DNA of 64,000 nt from Chrysoperla carnea (GCF_905475395.1 NC_058342.1:21982640-22046639), one strand, 5' to 3'; shown: positions 32,276 to 46,800, counted from the stretch's first letter. The notes: generated by a model from the letters alone, not told the origin. A program made the numbers and translations.

Positions 32276-33345
32276 ATTTTAACTTGGTTGAAAGTATGAA
32301 TTTTTTATTTTTTTAATTTCCATGGGCTGTAATTTGCAAAGTGGAGGTTCAAATTTTTGTTTCGACAATTTCAAGACGAATCCAAAGATTGCTTTTGTTT
32401 GAATTTATTTATTGAAAAATATTTATTTTCTTTGCAATTGAAAAATAATGTTGTATGTTGGTTAAAAATATCAAACAAAATTTTGTATCATCCTCCTTTT
32501 TAAGTCACTAAAAATCATTTTTTATCTTTAGATTAACGTCCACGGAATGTTGAAAAAGTAACTTAAGTTAAAAAGCTGCTGGTCTAAAACTGACAAATTT
32601 TAATATTTAAAACTTCACGCATAAAAATTTTTGTGAATTCATGGCAGTGCTCTCAAAAAAGTTGAACAGTTTTAGCTAATCTATACATAATGCCACAAAA
32701 TCCTTGAACAAGGTTAATAAAATGAAATGTGAAATTCGATTCAAAAATCTTATAAATAAAAAAAGGAGAGTGGGCAAATTAATCCAGTTTTCCAGTCGCA
32801 AAAATCCATCTTCACACTTTTCCTTGTCTATTTGCAAGATTTTAAAAGTCGAACTCTCCATTTGATATTATTATCTATTATTTATATTCTTGTAAGCAAA
32901 AATTTTAAGACTTTTTGAAAAGATTGATACACAAAAACGTTTAATTAGTAAAGTTGTAATAACTTGAGATAAGTTACAACTTTCTACAATGAATGGTTCC
33001 CAAAATCCCAACACCGATGAACTCAGCTCTGTTTTCCACATGGTCTGCACTCTAGATTAAACATATACACTCTCTGAATATTTAAACTCACGTTCTCTAA
33101 CGGTAAAATTATAAACTAACGTTTTATAAAATTGACGTTTATTGTTAGTCACATTATGACAATTCAAGTTAGCTAAAATTTTTCTATTGTGTAAATATTT
33201 ATTTATTTTTCACATTCAAGACGTACAAGAAGAGTAAAATTTTATTCATGTAAATTTCGTGATAATAAATTTTATAAATATAACCAAATAATCAAAATTT
33301 TAATTAAACACAAAAGTGGGCGTTTAATGTGTCAAATTGACAGAC
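32276..33345. other. upstream region of SLC12A9
   Basis: AT-rich; likely contains promoter and 5' UTR but I cannot place them. A TAA (33325-33327) stops the frame just before the chosen ATG. Confidence 0.4.
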
Positions 33346-36300
33346 ATGTATGCTTCAAATTTGGGTAGCACAAATAATTCAGATGAAGTACAAGTTTCCA
33401 CAATACTTCCACAAAATATCCCGACCACATCTACAGATAATACACCGTTAGTATCAGCGGCTCATGGTGCTGCCACAAGTAATATTCTACGAAAAATGTC
33501 TGGCATATTTCGTGTACCAACTCGACAAACGGAAAGTGGGTATGTTGAATTTGGACGTTTAGAAAATCAGCATATTGCATCGTCAATTAATAGTCAATAT
33601 ACAGAATCGATTATCGATGGTAATAGTTCGCAAAAGAAGACATTAGGTACATTTAATGGAGTTTTTAGTCCGGTGGCATTGAGTATGTTTAGTGCTCTTG
33701 TTTTTATTCGAGTTGGTAAGTTTTTAAGAAATATGTATTCGTTGTAGTAGAAAGTTTTTGTCAGTGTTGTTAGAAAAGTTTCTATAAAAATCGCCGATGA
33801 GCGGGGTTCAAGTAGCCCAAAAATAGCCAATTACAGAGGGATTAAAAAATTCTGAAGTGATAATGAAACAAACGTATTTGTTTATTTACAATTTTTTTCG
33901 CAAGTTTACTAAGTTGAAATTAGTAATAAACAGAAAATATTTTAAACTATATGAAAGGCCGCTATAATAGAGAATAATTTTGATATCGAATTGGCCATAT
34001 TACCCATAAAATGTAAAACTAGACTTGATACCATGATAAAGATTGAAAGTGAAGTTAAAATTGATCAACGAAGAGGTTATAAACATTAAAAGTTTTATAT
34101 GCAATCTCAATGGCGACACCCACATATAACGTCACTAGTGGGTATTTTCACTTTGTTTAATTTAATTTAGTCCGTTCCCCTATTGTGGTATTTTTTAAAA
34201 CTCTTCTAATTTATGAAAAATACTGCAAGCACTGACATTCAAGACTTTCTGTACATGATATATCAACAATTATCTCAGTCAATTGTTTGTTTTCTCCTGT
34301 TTTTTAGGATATATTGTGGGAAATGCTGGATTACTGGTTACTTTATTACAATTTGGAATCGCATATGGTATATTGATTTTTACTGTGGCATCGGTTTGTG
34401 CAATTTCTACAAATGGAGCAGTTGAAGGAGGTGGTGCTTATTGTATCCTTAACTTATAGTTAGTTAATTGAAACTATGACAGGCTTTCTTTTTTCTCGGA
34501 GAAGGATGTTTTTTTTTTTAACAAAGGAGTCACCAAATTATCTCCTTTCAACATTTCTCTTTGGAAGATAATTATTTGTAAGAGATAAAATGACTATCGG
34601 ATATATAACTGGGTTTGGCTGTTTTTTCGTATTTCAGGAAATTTTAACTTGACTCTTTTGTATTCTGGTCCTAATACTTTTAATAACTTTTACCAATAAT
34701 TTTCCTTAATTCAAAAAAATTTAGTTATGATAAGTCGAACATTAGGCCCCGAATTTGGTGGTTCAATTGGTACACTATTTTTCTTGGCAAACGTTGTATC
34801 AAGTGCGTTATGTATATCTGGATGCATGGAAGGATTAGTGGATAATTTTGGACCATCTGGTTATTTAATTAAAGATGGTAGTGAAGGATTTTTACAGAAC
34901 ACTGTCTGGTATCGTTTATTGTATTGCACGGCATTGAATGGAATTAGTTTGGCTTTGTGTGTAATTGGAGCTACAATGTTTGCAAAAACAAGTGTTTTAA
35001 TTTTAGCAATTGTGACTTTATCATTGGGTAGTGTGATTGTTAGTTTTTTTATTATGGACCCACAAGAGGTAAAATTAAACTTTTCAACATTTTATTCATT
35101 ATGATTCAGTCAAATTAAACACAAAACAATGTAAAGGGAATTTTAAAAAACCTCGAAAATTTGTACCTTACTTCAATTTTACCAATTTTGGCCGTGAAGG
35201 ACTGGATTTTCATCAAAAAATGTAGTATTTATTTTCAACGCAGGTTAAATTTGCAACAATTTGAAATTAAACCGGTTTTTATAGGACCGATAGTTTCAGA
35301 GATATAGCTTTTCAAACTTTGTTTATTTTCAAAAAATCAAAAATACCTGATTTGATGCAAAGCCCAATGTTTAATTTGATTGAATTATTAGTTTTACAAT
35401 CATTTTTCACAAAAATAGCTTTTTTACTGTTACCGCCTTATGAATTAAAGAACAGCTGATAATTGAATTTGACATTTAAATTTTACTCAACTCAGTTTGT
35501 ATAAAATTTTTAATGGCTTTTATTTATTTTTAATGCACAATTTCTGATTTGAGTACACTGTCTTCAATTGCTATAATACTTGAATAAAGTATACAAACAA
35601 ATTATTTTCAGATACCAGTTCCAAACGCCAACACCTTAATACAAAATGCAACACATCATGTTACAGTTTTGTATACAGGATTAAATAAAACAACATTTAA
35701 GGATAATATTTATCCAGAATATGGACGAGATTATACAAGCTTGCATGGTGACCAAATACATTTTGCTGCTGTATTTGGTGTATTGTTTTCTGGTGTCACT
35801 GGTATTATGGCTGGTGCAAATATGAGTGGTGAATTAAAAAATCCAGGACGTTCTATTCCAGTTGGAACATTAAGTGCTGTTGCTTTTACACTTGTTATTT
35901 ATTTATCGTTGGCGGTTTTAACAGCGGCCACTTGTACCAGAGAATTATTACAGGTATTTACGATTTTATCTTATAAAACAAGTGAAAACTAACAACTGAC
36001 TGAGTTAATTGTTTAAATACCATGTGTAGATGGTGTTGATTACGCAACTTTTGTTTTTTTATGTAATGCAAGTAAATAAAGATAGCCACTCTCACACACA
36101 TAGTAATAAGAGTATCTTTCCTTTGACTTTCTCCGTGGATATAGTATATGCTATAAACTAACAAACAAACACATACATAATATATGGAACGTAACTGTAT
36201 ACAATACCTCTATACATATTATTTAATGTTTCTAACGTAATTTAAGACCTCAAGAATAAACAATGATGTTTACGTAACAATGTTTCAAACAAAAGTTATT

Positions 36301-39300
36301 TAATTTTTTATAAGGAACATTTTTTACATTTAAACTTTTGGTCCATTTCTAACGGTTTAAAGGATGGGTTCGTAGGTCCAACACTCAATTGACCTATGTT
36401 GCTCATTTATGAACTCAATCTCACTTTTTATGCCCTGAGCACGATAAAAAAAATTTAGATTGATATCCCCTTTCGATTTTTAGGAGAGGAATTTCTAGGT
36501 ACTCGAGTTCATTTTTTGTCCCAAAAATTATACTATGCTTATGCTTTGTAGCGTATTTAGGTTCAAAGCCACTCTTTTTGTTCTTTAATTGATAGTAAAA
36601 AGTATAGTACTCAGTTAAGCTTACCAAGACGAACGAAAAAGCTTTTTACCAAATGTCGATGTGATGGGTACTTTTCGAGATAATTTAAAATTGTTAAAAA
36701 ATAAATAATAGGTTTATTTAAAAAAAAACATTCGATTTCTACAAGTCGGATTTGAACCAGTGACATAAGGATTACTATTGATTTTAGTTTTCTAAGTCTA
36801 CAGCTTAACAAACTGCGCTATCAAACTCTGTTAACTGGTAACAACAATCTTCATGAAGTTGGCTCAATCACATATGAACTAGACATGATCGATATATGAT
36901 CATCATAACCAAATCCTCTACTTAAAGCAAACGCAAAGAAATTTTCTTTTAATCCATCAATTCGCGTTATTTACACGATTATATATTCCAACAAAGTACA
37001 ATTTTATTTTCATCAATAAAATGCACGACTTCAAACTAAAATCAATATCTTTCAAAGAAGTAATGATTTTGTTTATTTAACTTCAGTGATTTTGTATCAA
37101 TGAATTCATATTTTAAATTCAATCCCATTCAATTCTACACTTCTGCTTATGCTTATTTAACAAAATTTTTCTATTTCAGAATAACTATATGTATATGATG
37201 CCAATAAATATATGGTCTCCATTTGTCGCCATCGGTGTATTAACAGCAACATTCTCAGCAGCTCTAAGTAATTTAATCGGTGGAAGTCGTGTACTGTTGG
37301 CCTTAGCAAAAGATAAAGTATTTGGATCATTTTTAAATTTTATCAGCAAAGGTACTTTTCGTGGTAATCCAATTGTTGCTGTAATTGTTAGTTGGGCTCT
37401 GGTACAATTAATGTTATTTATTGGATCTTTGAATTTAATCGCACAAATTAATTCTGTACTATTTTTATTGAGTTACTTAGCGACAAATTTAGCGTGTGTA
37501 GGTCTCCAATTAACAAGTGCGCCAAATTTCAGGTATGTACTTTTTTAAGGGGATTTTCTCATTTAGAATTGCGAAAAAACTTTTTAAAGTAGTTTGTTAC
37601 CCAAATCACTTAAGCTTGATCACACAGAAATATATCAAGGTATACTAAGTTTTGTCCCAAGTTTGTAACGCTTAAAAATATTGATACTACGAGCAAAATT
37701 TTGGTATAGGTGTTCATAAATCACCTAATTAGTAAATTTCCGGTTGCCCGTCTGTCAAAACGATAATTCAAAAACGAAAAGATATATCAAGCTGAAATTT
37801 TTATAGCGTGCTAATGACGTAAAAAGTGCCTTGGAAAAAAATACTAAAATCAAGTTTATCACAGTGGCTTTAATCTGTATAAATTTCTAAAAATTAGGGA
37901 AAATTATAATTGGAAATTTGGAGATCAACAGAGAATTTTGAAAGTTATTTCTTGTGGCCATGCTATAATAATTGAGATTGTCGTTTTTTTTCTAGACTGT
38001 TGAAATTTTTCATCTCAACGTTTTAATACCAATTATTTTTTTTCAGACCAACATATACATATTTTTCGGTTCATACTGCGACATTCGGTTTATTGGGCAC
38101 AATTGCAATGATGTTTGTAATTAGTCCAGCCTACGCTGGTTTAAGTATAGCTGCATGTATTACACTTGTGGCCGGACTTCATTTGTTTGCATCGACTGAT
38201 CGTGGGGATAAAGATGCTCCTTATTGGGGATCAATATCCCAAGCATTAATATTCCATCAAGTAAGTGTTTTTACGTTTGAGCTTTATGACTAGGCATAGT
38301 ATTTGACAACCATTTCAGAACGAATGCAAATTGGGCAGGCTATTGTTGAGGTCATGCGTAACAAATTTTACCTCTACGAATAGTTTGATATTCCGAGATC
38401 AGGGCACACGGAAAAATTTTAAGTGCGCAGTAAGATTAAGTTTGATGAATATTGATTGGGGACGATATACACTCAAAGAACAAAATTATTCGTTCACCTA
38501 ACATTTGCAATTTTCTTTTGTGATTTTTGACAGGCTGTAACTTCGTTAATAATCGTCGTTTCGTGGAGGAAAAAAAAGCATGTTTGAGCTTGAAATATAT
38601 AATTCTGAAATGTTGAAAGGAAAAAGGCTTTTTAGGCATCACGTTCCGAGCTTTCAACACAAAATTGAGACAAAAAAAAAAAACAATACCAAATTCACCC
38701 GATCAAATGATCTTTGGATGATACGAATCAGTTACGGAAAATCTTCGGATTTGGAGAATAGTCACGGCGTAAAAAAAAACAATAATAATTTTGTCTGATC
38801 AACAAAACCATCCGACATTTTTTCCGACCATCTGAAAAAACGCAGCAAGGAATTTGTCGCACACTATGACCTCTTGATAATATTAATAATTATTATGCTT
38901 GGTCTTAGACCTGCTTCTGTTGAGTAAAGAAAAAAAAGTTAAAAGTTGAATTTTTTCAATTTTAGGTACGAAAATATTTGTTAATGTTGGATAGTAGAAA
39001 AAATCACGTGAAATATTGGCGACCACAAATTTTATTGTTGGTGTCGTCACCAAGATCGTGCTGTCCATTAATTGATTTTGTTAATGATATTAAAAAAAGT
39101 GGTCTTTTTGTTTTGGGGCATGTTTTTGTACCTAAAAATGGTAATGAACCTGAAAATGTGCTGGATGTGACAATGGATCCATCAAATAAAGAATATCCAT
39201 TATGGTTGGAGTTAATTGACTTTTTAAAGGTGAATATAATTTTATTTAAGGTAGTTTCAGCATGATTATATACCCATGCATATAAATTACACTGGTTTAC

Positions 39301-42300
39301 AAAATAAAATAGAGCTCATGTTACCTTCCTGTGAATTTCATATCGTTTTATTTAGTGGCAGTAACTACATGCAAACATATATTTGTTTTATTTTTATACC
39401 ATGAAATTTATCATAGTATATAAGTTTAGTCCCAAGTTTGTTACGCTTAAAATTATTGATGCTACCAACAAAATTTTGGTATAAGTGTTAATATATATAC
39501 ATAAAATCACCTAATTATTAGTCCATTTTCGATTCAAAAACGAAACGAGATATCAAGCTGAAATTTTGATAGTCTTTTATAGTTTTTATTAAAAAGTTGA
39601 AAAGATTTCTTTTTCCACAATGCAACTCTCGTGAAAATTGGAAAAACGATATTTTTCAACTTTTCTGTTAATTTGACTTTATTTTGAGTCGATCAGTCAA
39701 AATCCCATCTTTCTAGCATGTATAGAACAGAAAATCGTTATTTTTGGGTGGTTTTTCGCGCGCTCTCTTAACAATAAACAATTAAGCACTTAAAATGTAA
39801 TTAAATCAAAAATTTTTGCGGGATGATTTTGGGTAAGCTTTACACTGCAAATAAAAATTCTGTCTACAGACTGGTCTAGAGACGAAGACAGTTATACGCG
39901 TAATTTTTTTAAGGTCTCTCTCTATAACGATCAACCTTTTAGATGGCCACTTTACGGTTCTCTGTTATTACTTCTATGTTCCATACTGACCGTTTAATTG
40001 GCTTTGTTATCCAACTTCTAATTCTCATCGATTTTTTATCCTCTTACGTGTTCTCTAATCATCCCTTCCTTTGTCTGCCCCTAATTATAAAACGGTATCC
40101 ATGATTATATTATCAAAAATTTATAATACTTTTATTTTTTTAAGGTAAAAGCGTTCGTTGAATTAACTACGGCCTCCACAATCCGTGAAGGTTTTCAACA
40201 TCTAGTGCGAATATCAGGAATGGGGGCAATGAAACCGAATACAATTGTTTTAGGCTTTTATGATAATAAAAAACCGATTGACTTTTTTAACAGGTATTTG
40301 TTTACATTATTTATTTAAAGTAAGAAGATAAAAATAGACTATAATTTCGCCTTAAGGTAGTTTGTTATCTTAATCATTTAAACTCGACTCCACATTTTTT
40401 TTATTTAATCGAAAGATTATACTTAAGGATATACGAGTACCAAGGTAATTTTAAATAAAAAGCTTGATTTTTATTTTTATATGAAGTTGGACTAAGTTTA
40501 AATCAATTCTGAAAATGATGGTTAGGTTAGGTTAGAGTGGCTGTCCTTGAGTGGGACACACTTAGATCACAGGATCCGTTATGATACCAAAGAAGGGGTT
40601 GGACCATCCCCGGCCACTACTCCATGAACCATTTGGAGCTTTTTAAGAACAGCAGGAGCCCTGTGACGTCAACGGACTTTAGGGAATTCTGACGGGTCGA
40701 GTTAGTTAAATGTTATCAAATTTTGTGTCGGGGGTTTCTATAAATTTTTAATTTAATATTTTATTATTTTATAAATCAACTAATATTTGTTTTCAGTGAA
40801 TCGTCTTATAAAACAGGAATGTTTGATTCTGAAGTATTTAATGGCAGTGATTCAGTAACTGATGCATTCCCATTACAAAATAAAAAACAATTAGATCCTG
40901 TGCAATATGTTTTAATGGTCTCAGATGTATTAAATATGGGAAAGAATGTTTGTCTAGCTCGGCATTTTGATACACTAAAAAAATCTTCTATTCCTAAGTA
41001 TTAATTTATTTCAAAAATGATTTAACAAAGTTTGATGAACAAAATTACATGAAATATTGTGTTGATTTCAGGAACACGGATATTAAATTTATTGATGTCT
41101 GGACAATGAATGTATTAAAACCATTTGATATGGATGGAGCTACAACTTTTGATACAAACAGTTTATTTATGATGCAATTAGCAACTATTTGTAACATGGT
41201 AAGTGAATTTTGCAATCCTAAATGCAAGGTCTGTCAAGAGACCTTGATGATTAGATTTTAACGCTAAGATGCACAAGCGGGAATTCAGCCCTCAAAAAAT
41301 GTGATGGACACGGCACAGCACCCGAAAATTGGTTAAATGCAAATCGGAGCATAAACTCGCTCATGATCGATATAGTGCATTCCTACAAAGGAGATGTTTA
41401 CAAAATATATGACGCCCTGAGCCAGATTTTGTACAGTGTATTCGTAAATTAATAAAACTGTAAAATTTAGTTAGTTCGTTAGCTCACAAAAATTACAAAA
41501 ATAAATGTGCATTTGTTTACACATTACAGTGTCACATTTAGACTCTAAACTACTGAACCAATTTTGATAAAAATTTAACAACTTCAAATTAAATTAAACG
41601 GCAGTATACATTTTACATTAAATAATATTATTAAGGTTCTTTACTTAAATAACAAATTCAAGCTTTCGTTTTTTTTTCGCGAAAGCGTTTATAATATTAT
41701 CGATTTCCAGATGTGTAGGAGAGCAAGCCCGAATAATCCTTCTTGTCCCATTGAGGCATGCAACCAAGATTTTACCGAGTGAAGTGTAGAAAGCGATTTC
41801 TCTGCACTAGGTACGCTGGCCGGAAGAGTTACGCTACGAATCTTGGTCGCCTGCTTCAATGAGATGAGCTATCGACTCAGGTATGGCGGAATTATTTTAC
41901 ATTCTGTTTTCCATTTGGCCATCCAGAGTCAGTATTCATTTATAGTAGTTTATTCACCATCATTAATGAATCGCCGGTACATCTGAATTATTCCATTTCC
42001 ATCAAATATTATATATCTATAAGAGCTATCACCTATAGTTTTTTTTTCTATTGATAGATAGAACCTTCTTTAGCATTAAAATCCAATATTGTCTCTTGTC
42101 TCGATGCTTGCTATGATTTTATAATTCATCTTACTGAGATGTTTTCTTATTTTAAGGTGAGCGTTTGGAAAAAATTAAAAATCCGTATTTTTGTTCGTGT
42201 AAAATCTGCAGAGGATATTTTACGTTTAGAAGAGCTGTTAAAACTATTCCGAATTCGAGCTACGGTGCATGAGGTAAGTGAGGTAACGAAAATGAAGCTA

Positions 42301-43262
42301 AAATAATCGTACAGCATATGCGCAAGTATTTTAATTATGAAACAATAAATTTTGTTGGGGGGACAAAGTCAAATTAATAATTATTTAAAAAATAAAATAT
42401 ATAAGGTAGTACGAGCGCCAAGGCAAGTTTAGACTTATGGTTGAAATTATTTGTACCTTATTTTCAACTTTGATGATGAATTTTGCTATAACCTCATGAA
42501 TGTAGACAAAAAATAAGAATACAAATTTTTGCCCCCCTAAAATATTCAGAATTGATTCATATCAATTTCATATTTTAAAAAAATCAAGCTTTTTTGCCTT
42601 GGAGCTCATACATCCTTAACTAATTGTTAAATACAATTAAATTCGGTTTATTTCAATTAAATTTCGATTCAAAATTGTAATTGCTTTCAATTAGAATGAA
42701 TCGGAAATTGGTTGAATTGGAAATTTGCGATTCATGAATCGGATCTTTTAATCATGGGTTATCCAACAAATAAACTGACTCGAAGATTCAATCTCTATCC
42801 CTGCAATAAATGTAAAAATAATTTTTTTAGATTCAAAATTGGAGCGAAATATCAAACGGATTAATAAACGTGAATGAAGAAAGATCGGATTACGATGATA
42901 CAGACGACGAACAAACAAGTAAATCACAATTAAATATGAACTACATCAAACAATTAAACCAAATAATCAAAGAGAAAAGTAGTAATTGTACAGCGGTTTC
43001 CTTTATTTATCTACCTTGTCCACCAAACTTCAAAGGAAATCCACCATACGAGAATGAATTCATACGATTCAATGACAACTATTTAGCAAATCAACAGCAA
43101 TCCGATTATTTTGAGGCAACCGGTATTACTTATAATTGTTTTGATCGACGCCAAATTAATTTATGTCATAATTATTTGAAAATTTTAACTGAATTGACTG
43201 AAAATTTACCACCAACGGTTTTGGTACATGGCTTAAATGCTGTTACAAGCACAACTTTATAA
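33346..43262 (+). CDS. SLC12A9: solute carrier family 12 member 9 (CCC-interacting protein)
   Basis: Twelve exons join without a phase error: 33346-33715, 34308-34442, 34725-35068, 35612-35953, 37180-37532, 38047-38260, 38966-39229, 40145-40293, 40797-40997, 41072-41198, 42157-42273, 42831-43262; 3,048 nt, 1,015 residues. After a polar N-tail of about 100 residues the amino-acid permease core begins ([25 protein letters not shown] split in exon 1, then [17 protein letters not shown]), with [18 protein letters not shown] in exon 4 and the last membrane helices in exon 6. The cytoplasmic SLC12 C-domain follows: [41 protein letters not shown]. These blocks match SLC12A9 (CIP1; CG12773 in fly) better than NKCC or KCC. 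The family is at membranes and its member 9 has been linked to modulation of cotransporters. Chosen ATG is the first after an in-frame TAA. All splice sites are GT-AG. Confidence 0.93.
34240..34303 (-). repeat. repeat X fragment abutting SLC12A9 exon 2
   Basis: The terminal TCAGTCAATTGTTTGTTTTC block of repeat X supplies the pyrimidine-rich tract of the acceptor at 34307. Confidence 0.6.
35978..36475 (+). mobile_element. repeat X copy in SLC12A9 intron 4
   Basis: Begins AAACAAGTGAAAACTAACAA only about 25 bp after the end of exon 4 (35953). Confidence 0.75.
36735..36842 (-). repeat. tRNA-like (SINE-type) unit in SLC12A9 intron 4
   Basis: On the minus strand TAGCGCAGTTTGTTAAGC (A-box-like) is followed about 45 nt later by GGTTCAAATCC (B-box-like). 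Too irregular for a tRNA gene. Confidence 0.5.
37618..37830 (-). repeat. repeat X fragment in SLC12A9 intron 5
   Basis: TTTGTCCCAAGTTTGTAACG and AATCACCTAATTAGTAAATT match repeat X. Confidence 0.75.
39392..39580 (-). repeat. repeat X fragment in SLC12A9 intron 7
   Basis: AGTCCCAAGTTTGTTACGCT and AAATCACCTAATTATTAGTC match repeat X. Confidence 0.75.
39875..39995. repeat. dispersed repeat (second copy at 61250-61350)
   Basis: GTTATACGCGT, AGGTCTCTCTCTATAA and GATGGCCACTTTACGGTTC recur at both places. Confidence 0.65.
40520..40690 (-). mobile_element. LINE 3' end with TTAGG-like tail, intron 8
   Basis: CATGAACCATTTGGAGCTTTTTAAGAACAGCAG matches the coding end of the LINE at 60766-61055. Towards the lower coordinate the 3' UTR (GGCTGTCC...GGACACACTTAGA) ends at GGTTAGGTTAGGTTAG, i.e. 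a CCTAA-type 3' tail on the minus strand. The same UTR tail ends the SINE at 58359. Confidence 0.6.
41245..41985 (+). mobile_element. repeat R, copy 1, in SLC12A9 intron 10
   Basis: Two convergent relic frames: on + a peptide ending [21 protein letters not shown]...LYSVFVN (about 41306-41450), on - a hAT C-terminus (about 41885-41690, frames broken). Between them is a conserved AT-rich spacer (ACTCTAAACTACTGAACCAA). Copies at 49715, 50630 and 62838. Confidence 0.65.
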
Positions 43263-43615
43263 ATATAAATTTTATTTAAAAACAAGGTATTTAAAAAATT
43301 GGGTTTATTTTCATAAGTCGACCCAAATTGCTACGATTTTACCCTTTCTACCATGGTTTTTCTAAATGTAATCGAAAATTTTTTGTTTAAATTTTAAAAG
43401 TGTGATTAATATTTTGTTAAAAACGATCGGGGAGATTAAAATATAGTACAGATTGTCCCAAAATATTTGGCAATTCGAAGATTCAGATTTTTGTAAGATT
43501 TCGAATCGTACCGAAGTCGATTTATATTCGAGGAAAGAACATTTAACATATGCCGGATGCAGGCTGACTTGAAAAAGTCTGTATAATAAATATTAATTTT
43601 AATCTGAAAATGATA
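43263..43615 (+). other. 3' UTR side of SLC12A9
   Basis: AT-rich; an AATAAA lies near 43584. No other gene. Confidence 0.4.
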
Positions 43616-43619
43616 AATA

Positions 43620-43880
43620 GTTCAGTACCCCAATTAAGAAAAACACTTTGAGGTACATACTTCGTGACCAAGGGGGATGGGTTCGAAATGTTATCAAAAA
43701 CAAAAATCTTAAAAAGTTACACAAGAATTTCCCCCGAAACGATTTTTTAACAAATTGACAAATTTTTTTTCTCCGAAACGGCGGGGGTGTGGGGGTTTTT
43801 GTTTATGATAACATTTCGAACTCTTCCCCCGTGGTCGCGAAGAGCGCACCTCCTAAAAAATACTGATATAGATACTGAAC
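43620..43880. mobile_element. MITE with long inverted ends, TA flanks
   Basis: GTTCAGTA... to ...TACTGAAC with pairing over roughly 100 bp per side (GGTTCGAAATGTTATCA against TGATAACATTTCGAACTC). TA at 43618-43619 and 43881-43882 fits a Tc1/mariner-type target. Confidence 0.65.
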
Positions 43881-43882
43881 TA

Positions 43883-46800
43883 AAAAATATTTTGGAGATT
43901 GGACTCTGACGATTCGACTTTTTATCGATATCTCGAAATCTATGTTTTTCATATCCCGAGTTCAATGAAGTTCTGATCATAGTTTTTGCAAGACTGAACA
44001 TTTTTTTTCTAACATTTTAACCAGATGAATTTAACTGGAGCGCAGGGTATGGGTAAAAACTATGGCGATAAAGTCCCTTAATGAAATTTTACCTAACAGG
44101 CTCAATTTTTTTTAAAACCTTTAAACCATTTTCTTAGTAAATTTTTTTTTTTAATTTTTAAGTAAATCTAAGTAATTTATGAAAGGTCTGTTAATTCTAC
44201 CATGTTTCTGAAATGTTTTTCCCGGACGTTTAGACTAAATTAATAACAAAATAATGATTTTGGATCATTAAGATCCCGATTAAACATTTATCGATACGTT
44301 TCAGAAACATTTCGTATTGACTGCGTTTAAATCGTGAAAATTAAGGATGCATGCCAGTAACATAGATGTCAAAAATCTTTTCCAAAATTATTTGAACGGA
44401 GGATCAAGTTTAAAATTTATTTTCATTTTCATAAAACGACTCTGTTAAGATTTAGCGAACGTAATTTAAGAATACTCCCAAAATGGTCCATATGGACTCA
44501 CAGAGATTGATTTAGACCTACTAGAAATTTAGTAAATTTTGGATAATTCAGAATTAGAAATTACTAAGAGGAATAAATTTTGAGATTCTCTGTTTTGGAA
44601 CTATTGGTTTGCATAATCTAACGACTTCTGATTTTTTTTAATGAACCAATTTGCAAATAATAATTGGATATCCAAATTGAAATAATGAAGCATTGATGCA
44701 AATTTTTTGGAAAAATCATTAAATTACAATACGGATCCAGTTAGACTTTTAGATAAAACCTAGACTGTCAATTTGCACATGGTATACATTCTTAACTTAT
44801 TATTTTTCTTACGCTTATTTAAGATAGATACCGATAGTCTGTTCTTTTTAGCTGCATCATTCAGTAACAGAGTGGCAAACGAACTAGAAATGCCCTTGAA
44901 GAAAAGGGGTAATTTAAGTTTGAGTAAGCTGCAATAATGTGACAACTTGCACATTTCTTCACTACACGATATCCGTGCATTGCTCTTTATGTAAATTCTT
45001 GTAGAAAAACAGAATTCTTGAGATGTGGGAAATTTTCCACGTAAGGACAACATTCAAAGTTATCCAAAACTTCGTAACTTTTGGCGTATACTTCATATTT
45101 TGGCCTATACTTCAGTTAGTGAGAAAGTTGTAAATGCTTTAACCTTCACAGCTTATCCTACTTCTCAAGAAACATAAAAGTCTTAAAAATTAATGTCAGT
45201 TTTCAAGTTTCAAAACTGATTATGTTTACTGTCGATATCTTGTGGCAAGCAAATTAGAAATGGCAAAGGAACTAATATTTTGGATAAAGGAGAAAAATTT
45301 ATACAATCATTTTGATTACCACCTTGTCAAATTTTAGACAGCAGTTAAAAAGAACAGATCTCAAGCCAATTACTACACTTATAAAAAATTTATTCGAATT
45401 CGAAAAAAAAACTAACGTATCTAATCAAAAATATTATTTTTAAAATGACAAACATTAAAATGGTGCCTTGAAAATTTTTATGGACCGAAAATATTGTGAT
45501 ATTAATAGCAAAATTTCCAAATTTGTGTTCCGAAATAGTCCTTAATTATTTCTACACAATAAATCGAATGCAATATTTTTTTTTTTTTTTTTTAATAATT
45601 ATAAAAAGCCTAATTGCTAACCTCACAGTTCTAGTATTTTTATTAATCCTTGTTTTTTCGGCGCACTGTCGAAGAAATCGATTTTGTTGCCAAAACCTTA
45701 AAAATACAGAATTTATAATTGAATGTTGCCTATTTTTGTTGTAGTTTATGCTTTTTTGATTAGTGGTGGCCGAATTACAGACACGCATAATAATAGCGAA
45801 TTTGGGCTCTTTCAGATGCTGCTTCGGTTATCATTTAATGTTCCAGAATACACAAATGTTATTCCGGACATATATTTAAAACATCTGTGACAGTCAAATG
45901 ACAAAAAACGACAATACCAAAAGCAGCACTGTGTAAACACCAAATACGTTACAAACAAATAGATCGAATATTTTAAATCTAGAAATTTAATCGAGGAAAT
46001 ACATCCGAAAAAACAGTCTGACCCAGGAATCGACCCAGCGCTAATAGTTTTTTGTAGGAGTTGATGGCAAATGTTTGCCTGAGGGTGCTCAATGAAAAGA
46101 TATTCATTCGAACTAAAGGTTTGCAATTTACGCCCATACAAGGGACAGAAGTACCCTATTTGCAGACATCAAATTGTTTTTATTTAACATTCAAAAAAAA
46201 AAATAAAAAATATATATATATATATATATATACATATTGTAATTGGGTTTGGACGATTCTAAGAATTTTTTGATCCAAGACATTTTTTGGCACTAGTCAA
46301 CTGAAGGAAGCTGATTGACTGACGTCACTGATATTACAATTTGACAGGTACTTGGAAAAGTATAAATTGTAGATACGTAAGGGTGTGAATCGAAAAAAAT
46401 ACAAATTCGCATGAATAGATCTTGTTGAGTACTCTCAGGCATACATTTGTCACCTCGATTCCTGGAAGAAATGCCTTATTTCCTCAATTTAACAGTTTCA
46501 GAAGATTAATTAGATTGAAAAAATTTTCATACGTATCTTGTATGCCTAATTAAAGCTTATTGAATTCTGAATTTAAGTCATCACTCAAAAAAATGATCTC
46601 TATGAAAGGTATTCGGAGCCTAATTAAAATTTGAGAACTGTGGGGCTTGCTTAAGCTGAAAACCTCATAATTTCTGTACTTTTTAAGATACTTTATTTAA
46701 GACTAAAGAAATCACATAATTAAAGAAGAACATTATTCCAAAATAAATGTTTGGGTTATATTTTATACCAAATTAACAAAGAGACTTATCCGATTTCGAA

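Noticed and set aside
40522..40537. Telomere or interstitial telomeric array from GGTTAGGTTAGGTTAG
   Set aside because: Only three units, and it is the tail of a retroposon seen again at 58359 and 60064.
45496..46141. Small open frames on both strands as possible genes
   Set aside because: No family resemblance, low complexity, and no splice or start context.
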